A stretch of 64,000 nt of DNA from Tsukamurella paurometabola (GCF_900631615.1 NZ_LR131273.1:3008850-3072849), one strand, 5' to 3'; numbered from the stretch's first letter, positions 53,973 through 62,498 are shown. Translations and numbers: made by a program. Notes: generated by a model not told the origin, from the sequence alone.

Positions 53973-54828
53973 CGCCGTGCCGGTCACCCGGATCCGCGCC
54001 GGCGATGTCGACCAGTCCGAGCTGGTGGAGCTGCTGAGCCCCTCGCTGTTCGCCGAGGAGCGCATCGTCGTGCTCGAGTCCGCCGGCGAGGCGGGCAAGG
54101 CGCCCGTGGATCTCATCGTCGAGGCGGCGAAGAACCCGCCCGACGGGATCACCCTGGTGATCGAGCACAGCGGCGGTGGCCGCGCGAAGTCGATGGTCGC
54201 CGCGCTCAAGAAGGCGGGCGCCGCAATGGTGGAGGTGCCCACGATCACCTCCGCGCGCGACCGGGCGGACTTCGCGAAGTCGGAGTTCCGGGCGCAGAAG
54301 GTCCGTGTCTCCGACGAGCTCGTCGATCTGCTGGTCGATTCCGTCGGAAAGGACCTGCGGGAGCTCGCCGCGGCGATCGCGCAACTCGTCGCCGACACGG
54401 GCGGCCGCGTGGACCTCGCCGCGGTGCACCGCTACTACGCGGGCCGCGCCGAGGTCACCGGCTTCGAGATCGCCGACAAGGCCGTCGCCGGGCAGGTGGC
54501 GGCCGCGCTGGAGGCGCTGCGCTGGGCCCAGCACCGCGGCACGCCGCACGTGCTCATCGCCGACGCACTCGCCGACGCGGTGCACTCCGTCGCACGGATC
54601 CGCGGCCTGGGCCGCACCCCCGACCAGTACCGGGACGCGGGGGAGCTGGGCATGGCGCCGTGGAAGGTGAAGAAGATGACGCAGGTCGCGCGACGGTGGC
54701 GCGCCGAGAACGTCGCCGGTGCGTTGCAGGCGGTCGCCGCCGCCAACGCCGATGTGAAGGGCCAGGCGGCGGACCCGGACTACGCGCTGGAGATCGCGGT
54801 CCGCAGGGTCGCCACACTCGCGGGCTGA
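53827..54828 (+). CDS. holA: DNA polymerase III delta subunit
   Basis: A 333-residue clamp-loader subunit that opens the beta clamp. The N-terminal P-loop-like fold begins ARVHVVVGTEGLLVERAVSSI, followed by LVELLSPSLFAEERIVVLES, the lid region, and the C-terminal collar domain (GRTPDQYRDAGELGMAPWKV). The ATG at 53827 is used; the GTG at 53836 is possible. The start lies within comEC (146-base overlap in another frame). In mycobacteria the same order comEA-comEC-holA-rpsT occurs. Confidence 0.92.
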   Translation: MGAVVDSARVHVVVGTEGLLVERAVSSIVESARAAAGDGGMGLPGGAGDAVPVTRIRAGDVDQSELVELLSPSLFAEERIVVLESAGEAGKAPVDLIVEAAKNPPDGITLVIEHSGGGRAKSMVAALKKAGAAMVEVPTITSARDRADFAKSEFRAQKVRVSDELVDLLVDSVGKDLRELAAAIAQLVADTGGRVDLAAVHRYYAGRAEVTGFEIADKAVAGQVAAALEALRWAQHRGTPHVLIADALADAVHSVARIRGLGRTPDQYRDAGELGMAPWKVKKMTQVARRWRAENVAGALQAVAAANADVKGQAADPDYALEIAVRRVATLAG

Positions 54829-54834
54829 GGGAGC

Positions 54835-54855
54835 GGACGCGCGGACCGCGCGTCC
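54835..54855 (+). terminator. Hairpin after holA
   Basis: GGACGCGCGG and its exact complement flank a single base, starting 7 nt after the holA stop. It is short but very GC-rich. A second, larger structure follows at 54925. Confidence 0.5.
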
Positions 54856-54924
54856 GGTCACGGCAGGGGCGCGGGGTGCGAGGAGCGGACCGTCGACCCG
54901 GCGCGCCCGTCGTGGATACGCGAA

Positions 54925-54976
54925 AACCGCGCCGCACCAGTCCCGGCCCGCGTGGTGCCGGTGGGTGGTGCGGCGC
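54925..54976. terminator. Bidirectional terminator between holA and rpsT
   Basis: A 13-bp perfect stem, CCGCGCCGCACCA (54925-54937) with its complement at 54964-54976, encloses 26 nt and is preceded by AAAA. On the minus strand it lies 26 nt after the rpsT stop and is followed by TTTT, the classical form. Confidence 0.75.
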
Positions 54977-55001
54977 GGTGATACGCGCGTCTAGCGGACG
55001 A

Positions 55002-55262
55002 TCAGAGCTTGTTCAGCGCGAGCGCCAGCGCCGACTTCTTGTTGGCGGCCTGGTTGGCGTGGATCACGCCCTTGCTGGCGGCCTTGTCGAGCTGGCGGCT
55101 GGTGCTCACGAGGAGCTCGCCGGCCTTGGTCTTGTCCCCGGCCTCGACGGCCTCACGGAAGTGGCGGATGGCGGTACGCAGCGACGACTTCGCCGACTGG
55201 TTGCGCAGGCGGTTGCGCTCGTTGGTCTTGATCCGCTTGATCTGGGACTTGATGTTGGCCAC
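55002..55262 (-). CDS. rpsT: 30S ribosomal protein S20
   Basis: An 86-residue S20. [21 protein letters not shown] at the N-terminus and [20 protein letters not shown] at the C-terminus are typical. The GTG start at 55262 gives the normal length; the open frame continues upstream without a ribosome site. It converges on holA and diverges from the ATP-grasp gene. Confidence 0.96.
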   Translation of the reverse strand: MANIKSQIKRIKTNERNRLRNQSAKSSLRTAIRHFREAVEAGDKTKAGELLVSTSRQLDKAASKGVIHANQAANKKSALALALNKL

Positions 55263-55444
55263 GCGTTCAAACTCTCTTGTCTCGAAAGGGACAGCCGGTA
55301 CTGACTGCCGACGTACCAGGTTACCAGCGGTCCGGACACAACCCAAATCGCGGCACCGCCTGCGGGAACGGCGCCCGACACCCACATTGCCACGCCGTGA
55401 ACGAGAGCGCTGCCGAAACCGCGCGGGTGCGGCACGATGTGCGA

Positions 55445-57130
55445 GTGACCCCGCAGAAACAGGCCAAGTCCGGCAGTTCGGGACGCACGGCGTCCGCGCC
55501 CCGGAAGCAGGCCGCCGCCCCCCGACTGTCCGACGAGGCGCCCCTCTTCGCGGGCTACGACGATGCTCCGTCGTTCGGGCGGGCGTTCGATGAGATGTTC
55601 GCCGACGACGGCACCGTCCGCGCCCCGTACAAGCGGATCTTCGGCGCCCTCTCCTCGGCGGACGAATCGGATCTGGCGGCCCGCGTCGACGCCCTCGGCG
55701 CCGCGTTCATCGACCAGGGCATCACCTTCTCGCTGGAGGGCCGCGAGCGGCCGTTCCCGCTGGATCTCGTGCCCCGCGTGATCGCCGCCGCGGAGTGGAA
55801 CCGCCTGGAGAAGGGCATCAAGCAGCGGGTCCAGGCGTTGGAGATGTTCCTCGACGACATCTACTCCGAGCAGGAGATCCTGCGCGACGGCGTGGTCCCC
55901 AAGCGGTTGGTCACCTCGTGTGCGCACTTCCATCGTCAGGCCGCGGGCATCCGCCCACCCAACGGCGTCCGCATCCACGTCGCCGGAATCGATCTCATCC
56001 GCGACGCGGAAGGCACCTTCCGCGTGCTCGAGGACAACCTGCGGTCACCGTCCGGCGTGAGCTACGTGATGGAGAACCGCCGGACGATGGCGCAGGTCTT
56101 CCCGGACCTGTTCCAGCGGCACCGCGTGCGCGCCGTCGCCGACTACAGCTCGCACCTCCTGCGCGCCCTGCGGCGCAGCGCCGCGTCGAACGAGGCCGAC
56201 CCGACGGTGGTGGTGCTCACGCCTGGCATGGCGAACTCCGCCTACTTCGAGCACTCGCTGCTGGCGCGCCAGATGGGCGTCGAGCTGGTCGAGGGCCGCG
56301 ACCTCTTCTGTCGCGACAACGTGGTCTACATGCGCACCACGAGCGGTGAGCAGCAGGTCGACGTGATCTACCGTCGCATCGACGACGAGTTCCTCGACCC
56401 GATGCAGTTCCTCCCGAACTCGGTACTCGGCGTCGCGGGCCTGCTCAACGCGGCGCGCGCCGGCAACGTCGTGATCAGCTCCGCGGTCGGTAACGGCGTC
56501 GCCGACGACAAGCTGACCTACACCTACGTGCCGGACATCATCGACTACTACCTCGGTGAGAAGCCGATGCTGCAGAACGTCGACACCCTGCGCTGCTGGC
56601 TCGACGACGAGCGCGAGGAGGTGCTCGACCGGATCGACGAGCTGGTGATCAAGCCCGTGGAGGGGTCCGGCGGCTACGGCATCGTCTTCGGTCCCGACGC
56701 GAGCGAGAAGGAGCTCGCGACGATGCGACGCAAGGTCGCCGCCGACCCCCGCGGTTGGATCGCGCAGCCCGTCATGCAGCTGTCGACGGTGCCGACGAAG
56801 ATCGGCGAGCAGGCCCGTCCGCGCCATGTGGACCTGCGCCCGTTCGCGGTCAACGACGGCGACGACGTCTGGGTGCTCCCCGGCGGCCTGACCCGCGTCG
56901 CCCTGCCGGAGGGCTCGCTCGTCGTGAACTCGAGCCAGGGCGGCGGCTCCAAGGACACCTGGGTGCTCGCGGCCCGCTCGTCGGCCGCCGAGGCCGAACT
57001 GGAGGGCGCCGAGGTGGTCCCCAGCCGGGATCTGGCCGAGCAGCAGCAGGTGGAGCTCGGGCCCGAGCTCAGTTCGCAGGACCAACAGCAACAGCAGGCA
57101 CGAGAGGAGGAGCGCCATGCTCGCCCGTAA
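55445..57130 (+). CDS. Circularly permuted ATP-grasp protein
   Basis: A 561-residue protein of the circularly permuted ATP-grasp type 2 family (Rv2411c group). Typical stretches are [58 protein letters not shown] (the ATP loop) and [22 protein letters not shown]. The C-terminus is a Gln-rich tail. Its substrate is unknown. It forms an operon with an alpha-E protein and a transglutaminase-like protein; this trio occurs in many bacteria and suggests a peptide ligation or modification system. GTG at 55445 (or 55439) is chosen as start. Confidence 0.88.
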   Translation: MTPQKQAKSGSSGRTASAPRKQAAAPRLSDEAPLFAGYDDAPSFGRAFDEMFADDGTVRAPYKRIFGALSSADESDLAARVDALGAAFIDQGITFSLEGRERPFPLDLVPRVIAAAEWNRLEKGIKQRVQALEMFLDDIYSEQEILRDGVVPKRLVTSCAHFHRQAAGIRPPNGVRIHVAGIDLIRDAEGTFRVLEDNLRSPSGVSYVMENRRTMAQVFPDLFQRHRVRAVADYSSHLLRALRRSAASNEADPTVVVLTPGMANSAYFEHSLLARQMGVELVEGRDLFCRDNVVYMRTTSGEQQVDVIYRRIDDEFLDPMQFLPNSVLGVAGLLNAARAGNVVISSAVGNGVADDKLTYTYVPDIIDYYLGEKPMLQNVDTLRCWLDDEREEVLDRIDELVIKPVEGSGGYGIVFGPDASEKELATMRRKVAADPRGWIAQPVMQLSTVPTKIGEQARPRHVDLRPFAVNDGDDVWVLPGGLTRVALPEGSLVVNSSQGGGSKDTWVLAARSSAAEAELEGAEVVPSRDLAEQQQVELGPELSSQDQQQQQAREEERHARP

Positions 57131-58100
57131 CGCCGAGGCGCTGTACTGGATCGGCCGGTACGCCGAGCGCGCGGACGACACCGCCCGCATGCTCGACGTG
57201 ACCGTGCATCAGTTCCTCGAGGACGCTACCGTCGACGAGGACCGCGTCTCCCGCCAGCTGGTCCGCGTCCTCGGCATCCCCGAGCCGCCCGCCGATCAGC
57301 CGCTGGACCTGCGTGCCGTCACCGAGGTCGTCGCCTACAACCGGGATCCGGGCAGCGGCTCGATCGCCGCCAGCGTCGCCTCGGCGCGTGAGAACGCCCG
57401 CGGCGCCCGCGAGGTGACGAGTTCGGAGATGTGGGAGTGCCTGAACGCCACCTACAACGGTCTCGCCGAACGTGAGCGCGCCGCGCGCCGGCTCGGGCCG
57501 CACGAGTTCCTCAACTACATCAAGAATCGTGCGGCGATGTTCTCCGGTCTCACCGATTCGACCCTGTCGCGTGACGAGGGCTACCGGTTCCTGCTCCTCG
57601 GGCGCTCGATCGAGCGGATGGACATGGCGGTCCGGCTGCTGCTCTCCCGTGCCGGTGATCGCGCCGGCTCGCCCACCTGGGTGACGGTGCTCCGTGCGAC
57701 GGGCGCCCACGACACCTACCTGCGGACGTACCGCGGGGTCCTGGACGCGACGCGCGTGGTCGAATTCATCCTGGTCGACCGCCTCTTTCCGCGGTCGGTG
57801 ATCCACGCGCTGACCACCGCCGAGGACTGCCTCGGCGCCATCGAGGGCGGCCGCGAGGGCCGGCTCGGCACCCGCACCGAGGCGCAGCGCCTGCTGGGCC
57901 GCGCGCGCGGCGAGCTCGAGTACCTCGCGCCCGGCGAGCTCCTCGACGATCTGCAGCGCAGGCTCCTCGCGTTGCAGGAGCTCGGGCAGGCCGCGGGCGA
58001 GGCGATCACCGCCCGGTACTTCCACGTGACGCCGTACGTCGCCTGGACCGACGCCCGCGCCCGGGGCGAGATCGACACCATCCTGGAGGGGGAGCTGTGA
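57117..58100 (+). CDS. Alpha-E domain protein
   Basis: A 327-residue all-helical protein of the alpha-E family (Rv2410c group). It begins [27 protein letters not shown] and contains YRFLLLGRSIERMDMAVRLLL and FLNYIKNRAAMFSGL. The function is unknown, but it always accompanies the ATP-grasp and transglutaminase partners. It overlaps the ATP-grasp gene by 14 bases and the transglutaminase gene by four. Confidence 0.9.
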   Translation: MLARNAEALYWIGRYAERADDTARMLDVTVHQFLEDATVDEDRVSRQLVRVLGIPEPPADQPLDLRAVTEVVAYNRDPGSGSIAASVASARENARGAREVTSSEMWECLNATYNGLAERERAARRLGPHEFLNYIKNRAAMFSGLTDSTLSRDEGYRFLLLGRSIERMDMAVRLLLSRAGDRAGSPTWVTVLRATGAHDTYLRTYRGVLDATRVVEFILVDRLFPRSVIHALTTAEDCLGAIEGGREGRLGTRTEAQRLLGRARGELEYLAPGELLDDLQRRLLALQELGQAAGEAITARYFHVTPYVAWTDARARGEIDTILEGEL

Positions 58101-58939
58101 GCTGGCGTCTTCGAGTCGTGCACTCGACCGGTTTCGGCTACAACGCACCGGTCACCTCGTCGTACAACGAGGCCCGCCTGACGCCGCGGAGCGACCAGCG
58201 GCAGAACGTCATCCTCAACCGCGTGGAGACGGTGCCCGCCACCCGCGCCTACCGGTACACCGACTACTGGGGCACCGCGGTCACGGCGTTCGACCTGCAC
58301 GCGCCGCACACCGCGCTCGAGGTGACCGGTGCCTCGGTCGTGGAGACCGAGGCCGCCGACGACACGGGCGACGTCGTCGGCTGGGACGAGCTCGCGACGG
58401 ACCGCGTGCGGGACCGGTTCGACGAGCTGCTCAGCTACACCGACTACGTACCGAAGCATCGCAAGCTGACGGCGCAGGCGAAGAAGCTGGTCAAGGACCT
58501 CGAGCCCGATGAGGCCGTGCTCGCGGTGTGCCGCTGGGTGCACGACGAGCTGGACTACGTGCCGGGCACCACCGGGGTGCACTCGTCCGCGATCGACGCG
58601 TGGGACGAACGCAAGGGGGTCTGCCAGGACTACGCGCACCTCACGTTGCTCCTGCTGCGCAGCGTCGGGATCCCGGCCCGGTACGTGTCCGGGTATCTGC
58701 ACCCGCAGCGCGATGCGGAGGTCGGCTCGACGGTGGCGGGGGAGTCGCACGCCTGGATCGAGGCGTGGACGGGGCAGTGGCGCGGCTACGACCCGACCAA
58801 CGACGTCCCGATCGGCGAGCGGCACGTCTCCGTGGGCGTGGGGCGCGACTACGCCGACGTTCCCCCGCTGCGCGGGGTGATCGCGGGCGGCGGAGCCTCG
58901 GATCTCGATGTGATCGTGGAGATCACCCGCCTCGCGTGA
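58097..58939 (+). CDS. Transglutaminase-like cysteine peptidase family protein
   Basis: A 280-residue protein with an N-terminal bacterial transglutaminase-type beta domain (residues 1-85, SWRLRVVHSTGFGYNAPV). The papain-like core follows with a full triad: Cys in KGVCQDYAHLTLLLLRS, His in SHAWIEAWTG and Asp in YDPTNDVPIGE. It could be a peptidase or an amide ligase. It is the third gene of the ATP-grasp/alpha-E operon, which in mycobacteria is Rv2411c-Rv2409c. The GTG start overlaps the alpha-E stop (GTGA). Confidence 0.9.
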   Translation: MSWRLRVVHSTGFGYNAPVTSSYNEARLTPRSDQRQNVILNRVETVPATRAYRYTDYWGTAVTAFDLHAPHTALEVTGASVVETEAADDTGDVVGWDELATDRVRDRFDELLSYTDYVPKHRKLTAQAKKLVKDLEPDEAVLAVCRWVHDELDYVPGTTGVHSSAIDAWDERKGVCQDYAHLTLLLLRSVGIPARYVSGYLHPQRDAEVGSTVAGESHAWIEAWTGQWRGYDPTNDVPIGERHVSVGVGRDYADVPPLRGVIAGGGASDLDVIVEITRLA

Positions 58940-58985
58940 TGTCCCGGTCATGGCGCGCCGGCGCACGTCTTCCGCGATGTGTGCA

Positions 58986-59019
58986 TTGCTTACATGAGCG
59001 GGAACCGCTAATGTAAGCA
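58986..59019 (+). promoter_or_regulatory. Promoter embedded in a 33-nt palindrome before the DJ-1 gene
   Basis: TTGCTT (58986-58991) and TAATGT (59009-59014) are 17 nt apart, a good sigma-70-type promoter. Superimposed on it is a dyad: TGCTTACAT (58987-58995) pairs with ATGTAAGCA (59011-59019), and inner arms AGCGG/CCGCT (58997-59001/59005-59009) continue it. A protein bound to the dyad would cover both hexamers. Confidence 0.65.
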
Positions 59020-59051
59020 GTGTTAACCGCAATCGTCGCCGGGAGCCCGCC

Positions 59052-59735
59052 ATGCCGAAGCGCATTCTCAACGTCGTCACCAATGTCGGTCACTACGACG
59101 ACCCGTCGCACAGGACGGGGCTGTGGCTCTCCGAGCTCACCCACGCCTGGCACGTCTTCGAGGCGGCCGGTTTCGATCAGGTGATCGTCAGCCCGCAGGG
59201 CGGCCCCGTGCCGCTCGAGCCGCGCTCGCTGAAGTTCCCCAACTACGACAGGACCGCGAAGGCGTGGCGGGCCGATCCCGCGCGGATGGCTCTGCTGGAG
59301 AACACCGCCGCGCCGGACGACATCGATTCGGCCGATTTCGACGCGATCTACTTCACGGGCGGCCACGCCGTGATGTACGACTTCCCGGACAGCGAGGGGT
59401 TGCAGCGGATCAGCCGCGAGCTCTTCGAGCGGGGCGCCATCGTGTCCTCGGTGTGCCACGGCTACTGCGGTCTGCTCAACACCCGGCTCTCGAACGGCGA
59501 GTACCTCGTCGCCGGACGGAAGGTGACCGGTTTCGCCTGGCAGGAGGAGGTCCTGGCCCGCGTCGACAAGCTGGTCCCGTACAACGCGGAGGAGGAGATG
59601 AAGAAGCGGGGCGCGCGCTACGAGAAGGCCAGGCTCCCGTTCGTCTCGTACGCCGTGGTCGACGGCAACCTGGTCACCGGCCAGAACCCGGGCTCGGCCA
59701 AGGAGACCGCACAGAAGGTCGCGGGCCTGCTCTGA
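59052..59735 (+). CDS. DJ-1/PfpI family protein (Hsp31-like)
   Basis: A 227-residue class I glutamine-amidotransferase-like protein. The nucleophile elbow is VSSVCHGYCGLLN, and the acidic/oxyanion region is AIYFTGGHAVMYDFPDSE. The C-terminal part includes FVSYAVVDGNLVTGQNPGSA. Relatives act as chaperones, glyoxalases or deglycases in carbonyl stress. A ribosome site GGGAG precedes the ATG. The upstream promoter-palindrome suggests tight control by an unlinked repressor. RidA follows after 25 bases and may be cotranscribed. Confidence 0.85.
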   Translation: MPKRILNVVTNVGHYDDPSHRTGLWLSELTHAWHVFEAAGFDQVIVSPQGGPVPLEPRSLKFPNYDRTAKAWRADPARMALLENTAAPDDIDSADFDAIYFTGGHAVMYDFPDSEGLQRISRELFERGAIVSSVCHGYCGLLNTRLSNGEYLVAGRKVTGFAWQEEVLARVDKLVPYNAEEEMKKRGARYEKARLPFVSYAVVDGNLVTGQNPGSAKETAQKVAGLL

Positions 59736-59760
59736 CCGTGGGGTGTGGCAAGGTCGGGGG

Positions 59761-60168
59761 ATGTCCGATCACGTCCGGTTGATCAGGTCGACGGGGCTCA
59801 GCGACGTCGCGCAGTACGCGTACGTCTCGACCGTGCGAGGCGGATCCCGTTTGGTGTTCCCCGCCGGCGCGTGCCCGCTGGATGCGGACGGTCGTACCGT
59901 CGGCGTGGGTGACTACGCCGCGCAGGCCGTGCAGTGCGTGGCGAATCTCCGACTCGCCCTGGGCGCCGCAGGCGCTCGGTTCGCGGATGTGGTGTACACC
60001 CGGGTACTCGTCGCGTCGACACGACAACGCGACCTCGTGGCCGCGTGGGACGTGGTGCGCGCAGCGTTCGGGGATCATGACGTGCCCAGCACCCTGATGG
60101 GCGTCACCGTTCTCGGCTACGACGATCAACTGGTCGAGATCGAAGCCGTAGCCGCCGTGGCGGAATGA
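59761..60168 (+). CDS. RidA/YjgF-family protein
   Basis: A 135-residue RidA-fold protein. The catalytic Arg is in DVVYTRVLVAS and the catalytic Glu in LVEIEAVAAV, so imine/enamine deaminase activity is possible. It converges on the PemK-like gene with a one-base gap between stop codons. The ATG at 59761 gives the normal family length; GTG at 59743 would add six unlikely residues. It may follow the DJ-1 gene in one transcript, combining two damage-control enzymes. Confidence 0.85.
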   Translation: MSDHVRLIRSTGLSDVAQYAYVSTVRGGSRLVFPAGACPLDADGRTVGVGDYAAQAVQCVANLRLALGAAGARFADVVYTRVLVASTRQRDLVAAWDVVRAAFGDHDVPSTLMGVTVLGYDDQLVEIEAVAAVAE

Positions 60169-60169
60169 C

Positions 60170-60784
60170 TCAGGTCCAGCCGTAGTCGTCGCGCAGGCGC
60201 TGCGCGACGGCCTCGAAACGCCGCCGGTCCAGCACGGCGCCCTCACGCCGGATGCCGTCCTCCGGCACGTCGAGGACCCGGTCGAGACGCACCCACGAGG
60301 GACGCTGGTCCGCGTCCCACGGACCGGAACCGATGCCGACCCAGTCCGGGTCACCCATGTGCCGCTCCTGGCTGGACAGCATGAGTCCGAGCAGGCTGTT
60401 CACCGACCGCCCGACCACGAGCACCGGCCGGTCCTTGCCCTGGCCCGCGTTCGGCCCCGTCGTCTCCTCGAACTCGACCCACGTCCACACGATCTCGCCC
60501 GGGTCGGCCTGGCCGTCGAGCTGGGGGGCGTAGAAGACGCCCCGCGCCATCAGCGCGGTCGGGGTGGACGTGCGGGTGACCGGCCGGCCCGGCGTGAACT
60601 CCTTGGGCTCGGGCGGTGCCTCCAGCCCGAGCGCCTGATTCACCGTCTGCGTCACCGCCTGGGTGATCGCCTCGCGACCCGCTCGGACCGGAGGACTGTT
60701 CACGACCTGCGCGGCGAGCCGGGGCCCGTGCTCGCGCGCGAGCTTGGCCGCCACGGCCGCGAAGCGGGTGAAGTCGTTCGCCAT
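60170..60784 (-). CDS. PemK/MazF-like family protein without antitoxin
   Basis: A 204-residue protein. The N-terminal 75 residues are a helical segment (ARLAAQVV, ITQAVTQTVNQALGL). The C-terminal part resembles the PemK/MazF SH3-like fold: ADPGEIVWTWVEFEETTGP, then KDRPVLVVGRSVNSLLGLMLSS, and VRLDRVLDVPEDGI. No antitoxin-like gene is adjacent, so it is unlikely to be a free toxin; mycobacteria have a similar gene near the transglutaminase operon. The ATG at 60784 has TATCCT ending 6 nt upstream on the minus strand. Confidence 0.72.
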   Translation of the reverse strand: MANDFTRFAAVAAKLAREHGPRLAAQVVNSPPVRAGREAITQAVTQTVNQALGLEAPPEPKEFTPGRPVTRTSTPTALMARGVFYAPQLDGQADPGEIVWTWVEFEETTGPNAGQGKDRPVLVVGRSVNSLLGLMLSSQERHMGDPDWVGIGSGPWDADQRPSWVRLDRVLDVPEDGIRREGAVLDRRRFEAVAQRLRDDYGWT

Positions 60785-60790
60785 GTCCCC

Positions 60791-60796
60791 AGGATA
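60791..60796 (-). promoter_or_regulatory. Candidate -10 for leaderless PemK-like gene
   Basis: TATCCT on the minus strand ends 6 nt before the ATG at 60784. Confidence 0.45.
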
Positions 60797-60899
60797 GGCC
60801 CGCACCCGGGACGCCCGCGCGCGGCGAATCGCGCGACGAATTCCGGCGGCCCCGCTCGTATGCATCTGTGACGACCGTTTCCGAGCACAGGAGAGCACC

Positions 60900-61511
60900 A
60901 TGACCATCCGTACCGACACCGACCTGTACGACGCCACCGTCGCCGAGCGCGCCCGGATGGCGGCGATCCTCGAGGACCTCGCCCCCGAGCGGTGGGCCGC
61001 CGATTCGCTGTGTGCGGGCTGGCGCATCCGCGAGGTGGTCGCGCACCTGACCATGACCGACACCCAGACCCAGGAGGAGTTCGGGGCCGCGCTCGCCGAG
61101 GCGGGCGGGGACGTCGACGTCGCGGTCGACCGCACCGCCCGCGCCGACGTCGCACGATTCTCCGACGCCGAGCTGCTGGCGATCCAGAGGGCCCGGGTCG
61201 CGAGCCGCTGGACACCCGGTCCCGGTGCCCTGCAGGGCGCGCTCGCCCACGAGGTCATTCACGGCCTCGACATCACGGTGCCGCTCGGCCTGCCGGGGCC
61301 CGCGCCGGAGGTGCTCGCGGCGGCGGTCGCCGGATCGACCCCGGAGGGGCTCGCCTTCTTCGGTGTCGATCTCGCCGGCCTGCGGCTCACGGCCGTCGAT
61401 TCCGACCTCGTCCTCGGCGACGGTCCGCGGGACGTCCCGCTGCCGACGCTCACCATCGTGCTGATCGCGACGGGGCGAGAGCCGGTCCCGGCCCCCAGCG
61501 CCGTGGGATGA
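60900..61511 (+). CDS. Maleylpyruvate isomerase/DinB-like family protein (TIGR03083-like)
   Basis: A 203-residue protein of the mycothiol-dependent isomerase superfamily. The metal-binding pattern is His in VVAHLTMTD and His residues in ALAHEVIHGLDITVP. The first helix is ATVAERARMAAILEDLAPERWAADSLCAGW. The reaction is unknown; many members use mycothiol. ACAGGAGAGCACC gives a good ribosome site. It lies 7 bases before the ECF sigma gene and may be cotranscribed with it. Confidence 0.82.
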   Translation: MTIRTDTDLYDATVAERARMAAILEDLAPERWAADSLCAGWRIREVVAHLTMTDTQTQEEFGAALAEAGGDVDVAVDRTARADVARFSDAELLAIQRARVASRWTPGPGALQGALAHEVIHGLDITVPLGLPGPAPEVLAAAVAGSTPEGLAFFGVDLAGLRLTAVDSDLVLGDGPRDVPLPTLTIVLIATGREPVPAPSAVG

Positions 61512-61518
61512 TCGCGCC

Positions 61519-62475
61519 GTGGCGGTGATCGATGCGGCGATCGACGAGGACGTCCTCGGCGAGCTGCGTCCCGAGCTGGTCCGGTACTGCTACCGCATGA
61601 TCGGCGACGGTGCCGGCGCGGAGGACGCCGCGCAGGAGGTGCTGCTGCGGCTGTGGCGCTCCCGGGAGGGCTACGACCCGGCGCGCGCGAGCATCCGGAC
61701 CTGGGCGTACGCGATCGCGTCGCGGTACTGCATCGACCTGCTGCGGGCCGCGCCCCGCAAAGCCCTCCCGACGGACCTCTCGGAGCGGAACGGGCCCGGC
61801 GACCAGGCCCTCGCGCAGCTGCGGCCGGGCGCGTGGGTCACGCCGCTCCCGGACGCCGGCGGAGATCCGGCGGCCGCCGCTGAGCGCCACGAGTCGATCC
61901 GGATGGCCTTCGTCGCGGCGCTGCAGCGCCTCACACCCTCGCAGCGCGCCGTGCTGGTGCTGCGCGACGTCTACCGGCACAGTGCCGCCGAGACCGCGGC
62001 GATCCTCGGGATCAGTGCGACCGCGGTTCATTCCGCGTTGCAGCGCGCCCGGAAGGCGCTCGCGAGTGCCGGCCCGCCACCGTCGGACCTCCCCGCCGGC
62101 GAGGTGGATCCCCGCCTGCTCGACGGCTTCGTGCGAGCCTTCGAGCGGCACGACGTCGCGGGCCTGGCCGCCCTGCTCGCGGAGGACGTCGTCTTCTCCA
62201 TGCCTCCGGTCGCGTTCTGGCTCCGCGGTGCCGTCGATTACGCGACCCTGTTCGGCTCGGGCGACGCCTGCGTCGGCCACCGGCTCGTCCCGACGACGGC
62301 GAACGGCGCCCCCGCGTTCGGGCAGTACGCGCCCGATTCCGGGGGCGCCATGCGTCCGTTCGCGCTCGTCGTCGTCGAGTCCGACGGTGCCCGGATCACG
62401 CGGGTGACCACGTGCCTGGACCAGGCGGACCGGTTCGAGGCCTTCGGCCTGCCGGCCCACCTGACCGCGGACTGA
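61519..62475 (+). CDS. ECF sigma factor with SnoaL-like C-terminal domain
   Basis: A 318-residue sigma factor. Region 2 is RPELVRYCYRMIGDGAGAEDAAQEVLLRLW, and region 4 is LQRLTPSQRAVLVLRDVYRH followed by ISATAVHSALQRARKAL. The last 120 residues form a SnoaL/NTF2-like domain (LLDGFVRAFERHDVAGLAALLAEDVVFSMPP). Fused SnoaL domains are thought to sense a ligand or control the sigma factor in place of an anti-sigma protein (SigG/SigJ-type groups). No anti-sigma gene is nearby. GTG start; no clear Shine-Dalgarno. Confidence 0.9.
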   Translation: MAVIDAAIDEDVLGELRPELVRYCYRMIGDGAGAEDAAQEVLLRLWRSREGYDPARASIRTWAYAIASRYCIDLLRAAPRKALPTDLSERNGPGDQALAQLRPGAWVTPLPDAGGDPAAAAERHESIRMAFVAALQRLTPSQRAVLVLRDVYRHSAAETAAILGISATAVHSALQRARKALASAGPPPSDLPAGEVDPRLLDGFVRAFERHDVAGLAALLAEDVVFSMPPVAFWLRGAVDYATLFGSGDACVGHRLVPTTANGAPAFGQYAPDSGGAMRPFALVVVESDGARITRVTTCLDQADRFEAFGLPAHLTAD

Positions 62476-62498
62476 CCGCCGCCGGAGCGCGGCGCCGG

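Noticed and set aside
60170-60784. Complete type II toxin-antitoxin system
   Set aside because: The neighbours are RidA and a DinB-like protein; no small DNA-binding antitoxin frame is present beside the PemK-like gene.
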